Positions 24,111 to 32,994 of a stretch of 42,064 nucleotides of DNA are shown here, in pieces. Positions within the stretch are counted from its first letter, which is position 1, and the number at the start of each line of letters is the position of its first letter. A program made the translations under genes and the position numbers. The DNA is from Bacillota bacterium (lineage in GTDB: Bacteria; Bacillota; Clostridia; Lachnospirales; Lachnospiraceae): contig JAFAGA010000036.1 of the NCBI GenBank assembly GCA_023423045.1, positions 1 to 42,064 of the forward strand, in the 5' to 3' direction. The notes under the pieces are model-generated. The model worked only from the letters and a program-made list of their open reading frames with translations. It made no database searches and was not told the origin of the DNA.

Positions 24111-26630
24111 TTATTTACATTGAAAAAAGCAGCCGAATTCAATTTCAGTCAGCCTCCTCCCATCCTCATATGAAACGACTTTAAAAATTCTTTCTTCTTC
24201 CGGGAAAAGGCTTTTGTAGCTTTCTTCACAGAAGATAAATTCATTATTCTGTGACAGATTGGATGATACAAATAATGCGGTATCCTTTCCCTGGTTCTTG
24301 ACGAGAAAGCTTATTTCATGCTCCCCTTGTTCTACAACCTGCCATGTTAACGATACGTCCCGTTTATGAAGCAGGGATTCGAATGGATTTATTTTTTTGG
24401 AAGAAAATAAATACTCATTTAGCCTTGTTTTCCCATCTGCGCCTGAAAAGCAAAGTCTGATCATAAAAACTTCCGGGAAGCGTTCCGTGATATCGAAGGA
24501 TAGATCCTTAACAAAAGTAGTTGCATTAGCAGCCGCATTGTCTTTTCCGCTAAATGACAAGAGTTTGTCCCCGCTTAAATTTGTAATATCCAAATTCCAA
24601 CGAACATAGTCCGAAGTCAGGGAATTATGAATGTACAATCCTAAATTACACTTATCGCCTTTGTCATATACGATTGCATCATATCGCAGAGACATATTCA
24701 ACAGCGCATAGGAATCTCTTGCCGCATAGTATGACATTTTCGGAACGCCGTAATAATCAACGAGGCAGGTGTTGGACACATTAGGGAAGGGTTCGTTGAA
24801 CGCCCACATCATACTGCCGCTGTTCTGATATTTTCTGCGCCTGTTTGAATCAAGAGAATATCTGATTGCCTCTGCCTGAATAAACATGCTCATCTCGACA
24901 TATGTTTTTAAATCGGGAATATTACCAAAAAGCTTAGTATCTCTCTCGTAAGTATCCCACCAATCGCCGTGGTGCCGCCAGGTTAAGTTTTCTTCCATGG
25001 ACGTTACGGTTAAATCCTCCTTCGGAAGAAATTTTTCAAGGGAGTCCATATGACACATGCCTTCTGCGCCCGGCTCACCATGAAGCAGAGAATCCGAACT
25101 GTTAAACAATTGATAATGAGCCTCCGGACCTTCGTAATTCCAGGGGCCATGCACGTCGTGACTATCACCCCGCTTTGCGTTTAAATCCAAAAATTCCAAC
25201 GGACCTGTGGCGGAGGTAGGGAACAGATACCTTCCCTGGTCATATTTATCAACCAACTTTTGAAGGAAACGGATATTAGGATTATCATAGGTAGCCGTAA
25301 CCGACGGTGCATTGGTAAGCTCGTTGCCGCCGCTGTAGCAGGCAAGGCAAACATGATTTCGCTTTTCTTTTATACAGGAAACCGATGTTCCTTCCAAAAG
25401 CTTCAGGTATTCCTCATTCGTCGGAGGTGTTCTGTCCATGGAAGAGCTGGTCTGTATAAACTCCTGCCAAACAAGAAGTCCATATTTATCACATAAATCA
25501 TAGAATTCCTTCTTCTCAATAAGCCCAACTCCGTTAACACGTACAAGGTTCACATTGCAGTCACGGATTTGGGAAAGAAACAGTTCGTATTTTTTCGGTG
25601 TAACGGTTCCGATCAGCATATCAAAAGGGGTCAGATTTACACCTTTTAAATAAACACGTTGGCCATTAACTTGCAAGCAATAATTTAGTGAGTTTTCCGG
25701 AGCACCTTCGTTTTTAATCCAATGAAGCTCCCGGAACCCGGTGTGACCTTCCCAACAATGGGAAAGCGCACCATTAACGAAAAGCTCCAGTCTCACCTCA
25801 TAGAGGGGCTGTTTGCCCAGTCCGTTAGGAAACCATTTTTCCGGATTAGGAAAGGATCCGGTGATTTCATATTTCTTTTCCTTTTCGCTAACCATATGGC
25901 TTTGCATGCTATCAGAAAGAACCTGACCATCTTTGGAGAGGATCAGCTTTAATTCACAGTTCATTTCTTTATCAATGACAGAAAAGTTGGATTGCATCTT
26001 TGCTGTTACAAACCCTATGCCCTCTTGGATAACAGGGAGCAGCTGCACCTCTTCAATGTCGCCGGCTCCACGGTTTTCAACATATACATAATCCCAAATC
26101 CCAACAGGAACCATTCTGGTGCTGAAATCCCATTTATAAGAAAATCTGCTTTTCTGCGTCATTGTATGTGATGCACGCCCCGCTTGACTGTGTTCATCAG
26201 GCGCAGACTCAAATACAACCAGAAGTTTATTGGCAGATGGCTTGATTTTATCTGTGATATCAAGTGTTAAGGGAGTAAAACTGCCTTCATGAATCATGAT
26301 GAATTCATCGTTTACATAAATCCAGCATTTATAATCCAGCCCGCCAAAATGGAGAATCTGACGCCTGTCCTTTTCTATATTAAAATCGAATTCTGTTCTA
26401 TATGCCCACCATCTGTTCTCTACTCATTCGCATTTTAAGCTGTTCATTCCAAAATAGGGGTCTTCGATGATGCCCGCTTTTACTAGATCGGCATGTACAG
26501 AACCTGGAACGCTGGCAGGAAGCCAGTTTGTTACTCCTCTTCCCAGCCGTTCAACCTCCATGCCCAGTTGGGGAACAAAAGGAAAATAGCCGCAAATCTC
26601 CCAATTATCAATAAATTTTCTTCCTTCCAT
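24111..26630 (-). pseudogene. GH2 glycosidase (beta-mannosidase-like) interrupted by one in-frame TGA
   Basis: The frame runs from ATG 26630 (AAGGAG upstream) to 24111, 839 codons, with a single TGA at codon 69 (26424-26426). Both sides read as one protein: DPYFGMNSLKCE, stop, VENRWWAYRTEF. In related GH2 enzymes a Trp (TGG) is usual here, so one base change explains it. The sugar-binding, Ig-like and TIM-barrel domains follow in order. The acid/base motif CYSGGNEL (about E437) and a nucleophile candidate LHGEPGAEG (about E519) are intact. No secretion signal is seen, so a cytoplasmic exo-glycosidase is likely. Restart at M112 would lose part of the sugar-binding domain. It could also be a sequencing error or a readthrough site. 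Confidence 0.85.
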
Positions 26631-26651
26631 TTTGTATCTCCTTTTTATCAA

Positions 26652-26848
26652 GAATTTTCAGGTGCTTACAAAACACCACAAAGCGCATAAATATGGTCTT
26701 TTTCCCCTTACAAAACAAAATATCTTCTCTCATTATCTCACTTGTTGTACTTGCTTATTTTCGTACCTATTATCTTCATTCAGTCCGGCAATTGCTCCTT
26801 ACTTGTAATACGATAATTAAGCCAGCCGCCGCTTCCGCATGGATATCT
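26652..26848. other. Long 5' leader region of the GH2 gene
   Basis: About 200 bases between the GH2 start and its probable promoter. AT-rich; no ORF with support and no clear hairpin seen. Confidence 0.35.
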
Positions 26849-26877
26849 ATTATACCAAACCGTTTTGGCATAGTCAC
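26849..26877 (-). promoter_or_regulatory. GH2 promoter with a palindrome filling the spacer
   Basis: On the minus strand: GTGACT (26872-26877), 17-base spacer, TATAAT (26849-26854). The spacer ends with CCAAAACGGTTTGG (26855-26868), a palindrome with 12 of 14 symmetric positions and a central CG, the form of LacI/GalR-family operators. Repression by occlusion is expected (inference). No LacI-type gene is in the window. Confidence 0.55.
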
Positions 26878-26913
26878 CTAATTCCTTGCAAATCTAAATT
26901 AATTTGCTTTTAA

Positions 26914-26945
26914 AAGAACTACGGCATGATTGCTCCGTAGTTCTT
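26914..26945 (-). terminator. Terminator upstream of the GH2 promoter
   Basis: A perfect 11-bp stem AAGAACTACGG / CCGTAGTTCTT with a 10-base loop. On the minus strand it is followed by TTTT. It probably served the AraC remnant. Confidence 0.75.
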
Positions 26946-27071
26946 GCGGCGTCAAATGCTCATTTAACGAGAAGGATCCCCAGATATACAACTAATTTAT
27001 GATAGTCATATTCGGTAAATATACCCTTAATGTTATCGTAAAATGCACCATCATAGTGAAGTAAGAAGTGG

Positions 27072-27471
27072 TCATGCTTCCTCAATGGCTATCCATATTT
27101 CTTGGTGTTTTTCTTGCATATAGCATTCAAATACAGGCAGGTCTGAAAGCTTATAGCCTGAACTTGGCAGCCATTCCGAATAAAAATTCTGATAAACCTC
27201 CTGTACTGCCTTTGGGATCTCGCCGTCCGCATTGATGACAACCCATGTTGCGGAAGGATATGAGAACTCTTCCATTCCCTCGGGGGCAGGGACACGGTTG
27301 CAGCCCGACACATCTACATGATTTGTAACGGCTAAGATATAGTCCATCTCATCCGAACTGCCCCATCCGCCTCCGGCTGCAATCCCCAAAAAACCGGCAG
27401 GGCGATATTTCGCTCTGTAAATTGACATCAATATAATCCATAACTTTATTAAGCTGTTTAACCCAGTCCAC
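27072..27471 (-). pseudogene. AraC/GyrI-type regulator with large internal deletion
   Basis: GTG 27471, with GGAGGAGG upstream, begins VDWVKQLNKVMDYIDVNLQS, the usual N-terminus of AraC/GyrI regulators. After about 23 codons the frame shifts. The other frame then gives the final part of a GyrI-like domain: PEGMEEFSYPSATWVVINAD, then NFYSEWLPSSGYKLSDLPVF, ending QEIWIAIEEA. The helix-turn-helix region and most of the effector domain, perhaps 150 residues, are gone. It cannot bind DNA. An ATG at 27431 would give a 119-residue frame, but its first residues are out of the original frame. Confidence 0.75.
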
Positions 27472-27604
27472 GTTAACCTCCTCCTCTCTGATTATAATTA
27501 TAGGCTAAAATTGTTCATTTCCTCTCGACTTTTTATGCCGCAATTAGTAGATAGACTATAATGAAAATTGGTGAGACCGATATGAGTTAAACTGCAACAT
27601 CCGG

Positions 27605-28465
27605 CTATTTTTTCATCGCTTCATAGAACTGCTTGGGAGTCATGCCATATTCCTTCTTAAAGGCGCGAAAAAAATTGGAATAATCTCCGAAGCCGCACTG
27701 TTCATAAACCTGCGTGATGGGAATATCCTTGAGAATTAGTTCTTTGGAGGCAATGAGCTTCTTTTGAAGAATATAGCGATGGAGTGTGGTGCCGGTATGT
27801 CGCTTGAATTCCCTGGAGAGATGAAATTTACTTAAATACGAATATTCGGAAAGCGCATCAATGGTGATGTCCTCCTCCAGATGGGAATTAATATATTCAA
27901 GAATACGGTCAATTAAGCTGCTCTTCTTAACATCCACATCTAACCGGACACGATCGTTGAAAGATAGATTATTGAGATAAACCATTAACTCGGTAATATA
28001 CGCCCGGTATAAGAGGTCCTCACCCAGACCCTGAAAATGCTCCAAAGAACGCAGCTTATTCATTAGCATCCGGATGCTTTGCTGCCATTCCAAGTCAACT
28101 CTCAGCACATTCTTTCTCCCGGGCTTTTCAAAGCATTGGGTCAGGTCGGTGCTCTCTGTCGACAGAAGACGCAAAAAGGCCGGATTGATCCAAAGGACAA
28201 ACCGCTCGTAGGCGGTTTCCCCGGAATTGATATATGCCTGGTGCAGCTCCCTGGAATTAATCAGAACAATGTCTCCGGGCTTAAGCGGATAGGATTTGCC
28301 TTCAATCAGATAGGTGACATCCCCGGACAGGAAGAGATAGCATTCATAAAAATCATGATGATGAAGGCTCACACTGGCCAGGTCCGTATTGAAATAATGA
28401 AATACCTCATAATCACTGGACAGCATGTACTGTCTGGTCAAGTACTCATGGGTTTTCTGTTTCAT
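27605..28465 (-). CDS. AraC-family regulator with cupin sensor, likely regulator of the uxa/uxu genes
   Basis: 286 residues. An N-terminal cupin-like domain (about 30-100) shows SLHHHDFYECYLFLSGDVTY and PLKPGDIVLINSRELHQAYI. The C-terminal AraC DNA-binding domain (about 185-285) has YLSKFHLSREFKRHTG and YEQCGFGDYSNFFRAFKKEY, ending MTPKQFYEAMKK. AAGGAG precedes ATG 28465. It is transcribed away from uxaC with 139 bp between the starts, the usual place for a local sugar-responsive regulator (inference). The ligand is likely a uronate or its derivative. Confidence 0.9.
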   Translation of the reverse strand: MKQKTHEYLTRQYMLSSDYEVFHYFNTDLASVSLHHHDFYECYLFLSGDVTYLIEGKSYPLKPGDIVLINSRELHQAYINSGETAYERFVLWINPAFLRLLSTESTDLTQCFEKPGRKNVLRVDLEWQQSIRMLMNKLRSLEHFQGLGEDLLYRAYITELMVYLNNLSFNDRVRLDVDVKKSSLIDRILEYINSHLEEDITIDALSEYSYLSKFHLSREFKRHTGTTLHRYILQKKLIASKELILKDIPITQVYEQCGFGDYSNFFRAFKKEYGMTPKQFYEAMKK

Positions 28466-28551
28466 AGATACTCCTTTTGCGTAACAGTTCAGCCTCTGTG
28501 GTTTTTCAAATAAGCAATTTTTGCAAGTCTATAAGCAAGAATAACATAGGA

Positions 28552-28581
28552 TTGACGCCGCTGTCCAGCTATAATTACAAT
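28552..28581 (+). promoter_or_regulatory. Promoter of the uxaC operon
   Basis: TTGACG (28552-28557), 18-base spacer, TACAAT (28576-28581), 23 bases before uxaC. An overlapping TATAAT at 28570-28575 lacks a -35 at the right distance. Confidence 0.5.
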
Positions 28582-28604
28582 AAGAAAAGGAAGGGAGGAG
28601 TATT

Positions 28605-29993
28605 ATGTTTGACGATAACTTTTTGTTAAAGGGGGAGACTTCCGGATGGCTTTATCATAGGATTGCAAAAAATGCTCCCATTTATGATTTTCACTGCCAT
28701 CTCTCCCCAAAGGAAATTTATGAGGATAAGGTGTTTAGCAATATCTCAAAGATATTCCTTGCCGGAGATCACTATAAATGGAGAGCAATGCGCTATGCGG
28801 GAGTGCCGGAGCATTTCGTTACAGGTAACGGAGATGATTTTGAGAAATTCCGGCTGTGGGCAAAAACCTGCGAGAGACTGATCGGAAGTCCCCTTTATCA
28901 TTGGACGAATCTGGAATTGAGACAATTCTTCGGTGTGCAGGAACCTTTGAAGGAGAAAAATGCAGGAGAGATCTATGAATATTGCAACCGGAAAATAATC
29001 GAAGAGGAGTTATCTCCGGTAAAGCTGATTTGCCGTTCCGGGGTAAAGCTGATCTGTACCACGGATGATCCCATCGATGATCTGATGTATCACCGTGGGG
29101 TTGCGGAAAAGAATTATGAATTTCAGGTGCTTCCCACCTTCCGTCCAGACAGGGCGCTAAATCTGCAGAAGGCGGATTATCATGAGTATCTCCGGCTGCT
29201 GTCCGAGAGCAGTAACACCAAAATCAGCTCCTATGACAAGCTGATTGCTGCATTGACGTCGAGAATCGATTATTTCCATGAGAATGGAGCGGTGCTTTCG
29301 GATCATTCTCTGGAAAGTCTCTCTTATGTCCCTGTCAGCGAAGATGAGGCCGCATGCATCTTTCAAAAGAGATACGACGGTTCCGAGGTGACAGAGGAGG
29401 AAGCACAAAAGTTTAAGAACCATACCTTGAAGCTTCTGGCTGGGGAATACCACCGCCGGGGCTGGGCGATGCAGCTGCACATTGGCGCCATGAGAAATAA
29501 TAATGAGGTAATGCTGGAAAGGGTGGGGGTTGATGCGGGCTATGATATTATGAATGATTTTGCTGTAGCTCCTCATTTATCGAAGCTTTTGAATGATATG
29601 AACAGGGAAGGAGCCCTCCCCAAGACCGTACTGTACAATCTGAATCCCAAGGATAATATTGTTCTCTCCGCGCTGCCCCACTGCTTCAGTGAGGATCAGG
29701 TTCCGGGAAAACTTCAGCTGGGCGCTCCCTGGTGGTTCCTGGACCACAAAGAGGGGATGACAGAACATCTGAAGATGGTCTCAAGCCAGGGGATGCTGGC
29801 GTATTTTATCGGCATGCTGACAGATTCAAGAAGCTTTTTGTCCTATGCAAGGCATGATTATTTCAGAAGAATCCTGTGCAGCTATATCGGCTCTCTGGTG
29901 GATGAGGGAGAGTATGAGAAGGACGAGGAGATCCTAACGGAGCTGGTTGAGGGTATCTGCTATAGGAATATCAAGCAATATTTGAATTTGTAA
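28605..29993 (+). CDS. uxaC: Glucuronate (uronate) isomerase
   Basis: 462 residues. It converts D-glucuronate to D-fructuronate (and galacturonate to tagaturonate), the first step after uptake. AGGGAGGAG precedes ATG 28605. UxaC features: the N-terminal metal-binding IYDFHCHLSPKEIYED, CTTDDPIDDLMYH, a long central insertion, MQLHIGAMRNNN, and ALPHCFSEDQVPGKLQLGAP with WWFLDHKEGM near the end. The length is usual. It is the first gene of the uxaC-uxuA-SDR operon; the divergent AraC gene probably controls it. Confidence 0.96.
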   Translation: MFDDNFLLKGETSGWLYHRIAKNAPIYDFHCHLSPKEIYEDKVFSNISKIFLAGDHYKWRAMRYAGVPEHFVTGNGDDFEKFRLWAKTCERLIGSPLYHWTNLELRQFFGVQEPLKEKNAGEIYEYCNRKIIEEELSPVKLICRSGVKLICTTDDPIDDLMYHRGVAEKNYEFQVLPTFRPDRALNLQKADYHEYLRLLSESSNTKISSYDKLIAALTSRIDYFHENGAVLSDHSLESLSYVPVSEDEAACIFQKRYDGSEVTEEEAQKFKNHTLKLLAGEYHRRGWAMQLHIGAMRNNNEVMLERVGVDAGYDIMNDFAVAPHLSKLLNDMNREGALPKTVLYNLNPKDNIVLSALPHCFSEDQVPGKLQLGAPWWFLDHKEGMTEHLKMVSSQGMLAYFIGMLTDSRSFLSYARHDYFRRILCSYIGSLVDEGEYEKDEEILTELVEGICYRNIKQYLNL

Positions 29994-30050
29994 TTACTTC
30001 AAAGAAACAAAGAATGATAAAATAATACGAGACAAAGGAGGTATTATGAT

Positions 30051-31094
30051 ATGAAACTCTCATTTCGATGGTATGGAGAAGAGGACGCGGTTAAGCTGCA
30101 ATATATCCGGCAGATTCCAAGCATGCACAGCATAGTGACGGCGGTATATGATGTGCCGGTAGGCGAGGTATGGAGCAATGAAAGCATCCTGAAATTGAAG
30201 AAGGCGGTGGAGGAAGCCGGTCTGCATTTTGAAGTGATTGAAAGTGTTCCGGTCCATGAGGATATTAAGCTGGGACTTCCGACGAGAGAGAAATACATTG
30301 AGAACTATAAGGAAAATATCCGCAGGCTGGCGAAGGCGGGGATTAAGGTGATCTGCTATAACTTCATGCCTGTATTTGACTGGACCAGGACCCAGCTGGA
30401 TAAGGTCCTGGAGGATGGATCTACGGCGCTGGTCTATTATAAGGAGCAGCTGGAGAAGATGGATCCGCTGACCGGTGAGCTTTCCCTCCCGGGCTGGGAT
30501 TCCAGCTATACGAAGGAAGGGCTGGCTCAGGTATTTGCCCAGTATAAGAATGTGGACGAGGAAAAACCATGGGCGAATCTGGAGTATTTCTTAAAGCAGA
30601 TCATTCCGGTGGCCGAGGAGTGTGATGTGAAGATGGCGATTCATCCGGACGATCCTCCCTACAGCATCTTCGGGCTTCCCCGGATTATCACAAAGGAAGA
30701 GAATCTGGACCGTTTCCTGAAGCTTGTTGACAGCAAATACAATGGGCTCACCTTCTGTACGGGCTCCCTGGGATCGGCTGATTTTAACAACATCGTAGCT
30801 ATGGTGGATAAGTACAGCGCCCAGGGAAGAATCCATTTTATGCATATACGCAATGTAAAGCTTCTGGAGGACGGCAGCTTTGAAGAGAGTGCGCATTATT
30901 CTCCCTGCGGCTCCATGGATATGGCGGAGATTATGAAGGCTCTGCATAAGAACGGATTTGACGGCTATGTACGTCCTGATCACGGAAGAATGATCTGGGG
31001 AGAGCAGGGAAGGCCGGGTTATGGCTTATATGACCGGGCGCTGGGAGCCATGTATCTTACCGGCATATGGGAGGCCCTTGAGAAGACCCGGTGA
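30051..31094 (+). CDS. uxuA: Mannonate dehydratase
   Basis: 347 residues. It removes water from D-mannonate to give 2-keto-3-deoxygluconate. AAGGAGG precedes; the ATG at 30046 is followed at once by a stop, so 30051 is the start. Family features: MKLSFRWYGEEDAV, IPSMHSIVTAVYDVP, the segment VICYNFMPVFDWTRTQL, MAIHPDDPPYSIFGLPRI and VRPDHGRMIWGE. It is 57 bp after uxaC. The order with the following reductase is as expected for hexuronate catabolism. Intact. Confidence 0.96.
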   Translation: MKLSFRWYGEEDAVKLQYIRQIPSMHSIVTAVYDVPVGEVWSNESILKLKKAVEEAGLHFEVIESVPVHEDIKLGLPTREKYIENYKENIRRLAKAGIKVICYNFMPVFDWTRTQLDKVLEDGSTALVYYKEQLEKMDPLTGELSLPGWDSSYTKEGLAQVFAQYKNVDEEKPWANLEYFLKQIIPVAEECDVKMAIHPDDPPYSIFGLPRIITKEENLDRFLKLVDSKYNGLTFCTGSLGSADFNNIVAMVDKYSAQGRIHFMHIRNVKLLEDGSFEESAHYSPCGSMDMAEIMKALHKNGFDGYVRPDHGRMIWGEQGRPGYGLYDRALGAMYLTGIWEALEKTR

Positions 31095-31187
31095 GGAGCT
31101 TTCGCACCAAAGATTGTGCTAAACGGTAACGAAACATCAGTAAAAGAAAGATAGATTAAATTAGAATTGAGACAGGAGAGAAACAGG

Positions 31188-32045
31188 ATGAAGATACCCT
31201 TTCAGGTGGATGTAAAGGATAAGGTAATCGTAATTACCGGAGGAGCAGGAATTCTTGGCGGCTATTGGGTGGAGGCTTTTGCGGAATGTGGTGCAAGGGT
31301 TGTAATTCTTGACCGCAGCTTGGAGGCGGCAGAGAAAAAGGCAGAGCAGTTAAAAGCGGAAGGCAGGCAGGTGCTGGGATTAGAAGCAGATGTTCTGGAT
31401 AAGGAGAGCCTGAAGAAGGCCCATGAGCTAATTCTTGAGGAGTACGGTCCCTGTGATATTCTGATTAACGGAGCCGGCGGCAACAATCCCAAGGGTAACA
31501 CGGCAAAAGAATATCTGTATGAGGAGGATTTAAGCTCCGCAGGCAAGGATCTGGTGACTTTTTTTGACCTGGATGAGCAGGGGATTCGTTTTGTCTTTGA
31601 TCTGAATTTCCTCGGAACTCTGCTTCCCTGTCAGGAATTTGCAAGGGATATGGTAGGAAGAAAGGGCTGCAGTATCATTAATATTTCCTCAATGAATGCC
31701 TTTACTCCTCTGACTAAAATACCGGCCTATTCCGGTGCAAAGGCAGCAATCTCTAACTTTACCCAGTGGCTGGCAGTGCATTTCTCCAAGGTGGGTATTC
31801 GGGTCAATGCCATCGCTCCTGGTTTCCTGCTGACCAGGCAGAATGAAGCGCTGTTAAAGAATGAGGACGGCAGTCTGACGGAACGTTCCCATAAGATATT
31901 GAATAGCACGCCTATGGGGCGTTTCGGCGAGCCCCAGGAGTTGATTGGAGCATTACTTTTCCTTGCGGATGAGGGGGCTTCCAGCTTTGTCAACGGAATC
32001 GTCCTCCCGATTGATGGGGGCTTCTCGGCGTACAGCGGTGTATAA
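31188..32045 (+). CDS. SDR-family D-mannonate / fructuronate oxidoreductase (YjmF-like)
   Basis: 285 residues from ATG 31188 with CAGGAGAG upstream; the frame is open seven codons earlier. It is a short-chain dehydrogenase: the NAD(P)-binding VIVITGGAGILGGYWVEAF, INGAGGNNP, the catalytic Ser near IINISSMNAF and YSGAKAA (Tyr/Lys), and a C-terminal GGFSAY. Its position beside uxuA suggests that it interconverts fructuronate and mannonate, like the YjmF (UxuB) type in Bacillus, in place of the larger polyol-type UxuB. The role comes from context; the fold is certain. A terminator follows. Confidence 0.88.
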   Translation: MKIPFQVDVKDKVIVITGGAGILGGYWVEAFAECGARVVILDRSLEAAEKKAEQLKAEGRQVLGLEADVLDKESLKKAHELILEEYGPCDILINGAGGNNPKGNTAKEYLYEEDLSSAGKDLVTFFDLDEQGIRFVFDLNFLGTLLPCQEFARDMVGRKGCSIINISSMNAFTPLTKIPAYSGAKAAISNFTQWLAVHFSKVGIRVNAIAPGFLLTRQNEALLKNEDGSLTERSHKILNSTPMGRFGEPQELIGALLFLADEGASSFVNGIVLPIDGGFSAYSGV

Positions 32046-32079
32046 TACCTTATAAATGATTCATTGAGAAATCCATGGG

Positions 32080-32118
32080 AAGCCGGGAGCAGGATATATA
32101 TTTTCTGCACCGGCTTTT
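32080..32118 (+). terminator. Terminator of the uxaC operon
   Basis: AAGCCGG / CCGGCTT with an inner GCAG / CTGC, followed by TTTT. It separates the catabolic genes from the two-component system. Confidence 0.7.
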
Positions 32119-32133
32119 GCGAAGATTCAAACC

Positions 32134-32162
32134 TTTCCATATACAGGTCGTAGTGTTATACT
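32134..32162 (+). promoter_or_regulatory. Promoter of the two-component system
   Basis: TTTCCA (32134-32139), 17-base spacer, TATACT (32157-32162), about 30 bases before the response regulator. Confidence 0.5.
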
Positions 32163-32190
32163 GAAGTGGAGAAAGTATTGGGGGTGGAAT

Positions 32191-32994
32191 ATGTCTTATA
32201 AGTTGATCATTGTAGATGACGAGAAGGAAATCAGTTCTGGCTTTGCTCAGTTCTTTCCCTGGGGCAGCCTTGGCTTTGAAGTAGTGGCACAGTTTGCAGA
32301 TGCGCTGACGGCCTTTGAGTATCTGAAGGAAAATCCGGTGGATGTGGTGGTTAGCGATATCATTATGCCCGGAATGACAGGGCTGGAGTTTGCAAAAATG
32401 ATATCGGAAACAGAATTTCCGGTCCGGCCCCATGTTATTTTATTCAGTGCTTACGATAATTTTGACTTTGCCAGAAAAGCACTGCGTTATAAATGTACGG
32501 AATACATTCTTAAATCAAGCGAATATGATGAGTTGATGGAGGTATTTACACGTTTGAAGCAGAGCATGGATCAGGAAAGGGAGGACGGTGTTTTAGAGCC
32601 CGATGCCGGGAAGAATATGTCACTAGCCGGCAGCGCATGCGACGATAAGATTATCTCCGCGATCATAAAATATATAATGGAGGAGCCAGCCACGGCGGAC
32701 CTGGAGGGGGCGGCGGCAGCCGTATATATGAGTACGGCTTATATCAGCCGCTATTTCAAACAAAAGACCGGATTCAATTTTTCTGACTATCTGATATCCA
32801 GAAAGATGCTGCTTGCCGCAGAGCTGCTGGTGGATCTGCAATATAAGATATATGAGATCAGCGATCGTCTGGGCTATAAAAATCCGGCTAACTTTACCCG
32901 TTCCTTTAAGCGAATTTATCGTATTTCGCCGAAGGATTACCGGTTTCAGAAAATGGGGCGGGTGCATCCGGAGGATGAGGAGGAGCTGTATTGA
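32191..32994 (+). CDS. YesN-type response regulator with AraC output domain
   Basis: 267 residues. A receiver domain (1-125) has the acidic pair in IIVDDEKE, the phosphorylation site D56 in DVVVSDIIMPGMTGLEF, and the conserved Lys in CTEYILKSS. A C-terminal AraC-type domain (about 165-262) has MSTAYISRYFKQKTGFNFSD and ISDRLGYKNPANFTRSFKRI, with ISPKDYR. It is the partner of the next gene, which overlaps it by 4 bp. Such pairs usually switch on a nearby carbohydrate ABC importer, here the CUT1 genes at 35-38 kb (inference). Confidence 0.93.
   Translation: MSYKLIIVDDEKEISSGFAQFFPWGSLGFEVVAQFADALTAFEYLKENPVDVVVSDIIMPGMTGLEFAKMISETEFPVRPHVILFSAYDNFDFARKALRYKCTEYILKSSEYDELMEVFTRLKQSMDQEREDGVLEPDAGKNMSLAGSACDDKIISAIIKYIMEEPATADLEGAAAAVYMSTAYISRYFKQKTGFNFSDYLISRKMLLAAELLVDLQYKIYEISDRLGYKNPANFTRSFKRIYRISPKDYRFQKMGRVHPEDEEELY

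Noticed and set aside
26424..26426. TGA as a selenocysteine codon
   Set aside because: Relatives are expected to have Trp here, not Cys, and I see no stem-loop of the bacterial SECIS type right after it.
28551..28575. TTGACG paired with TATAAT before uxaC
   Set aside because: The spacing is only 12 bases; TACAAT at 18 bases is a better partner.
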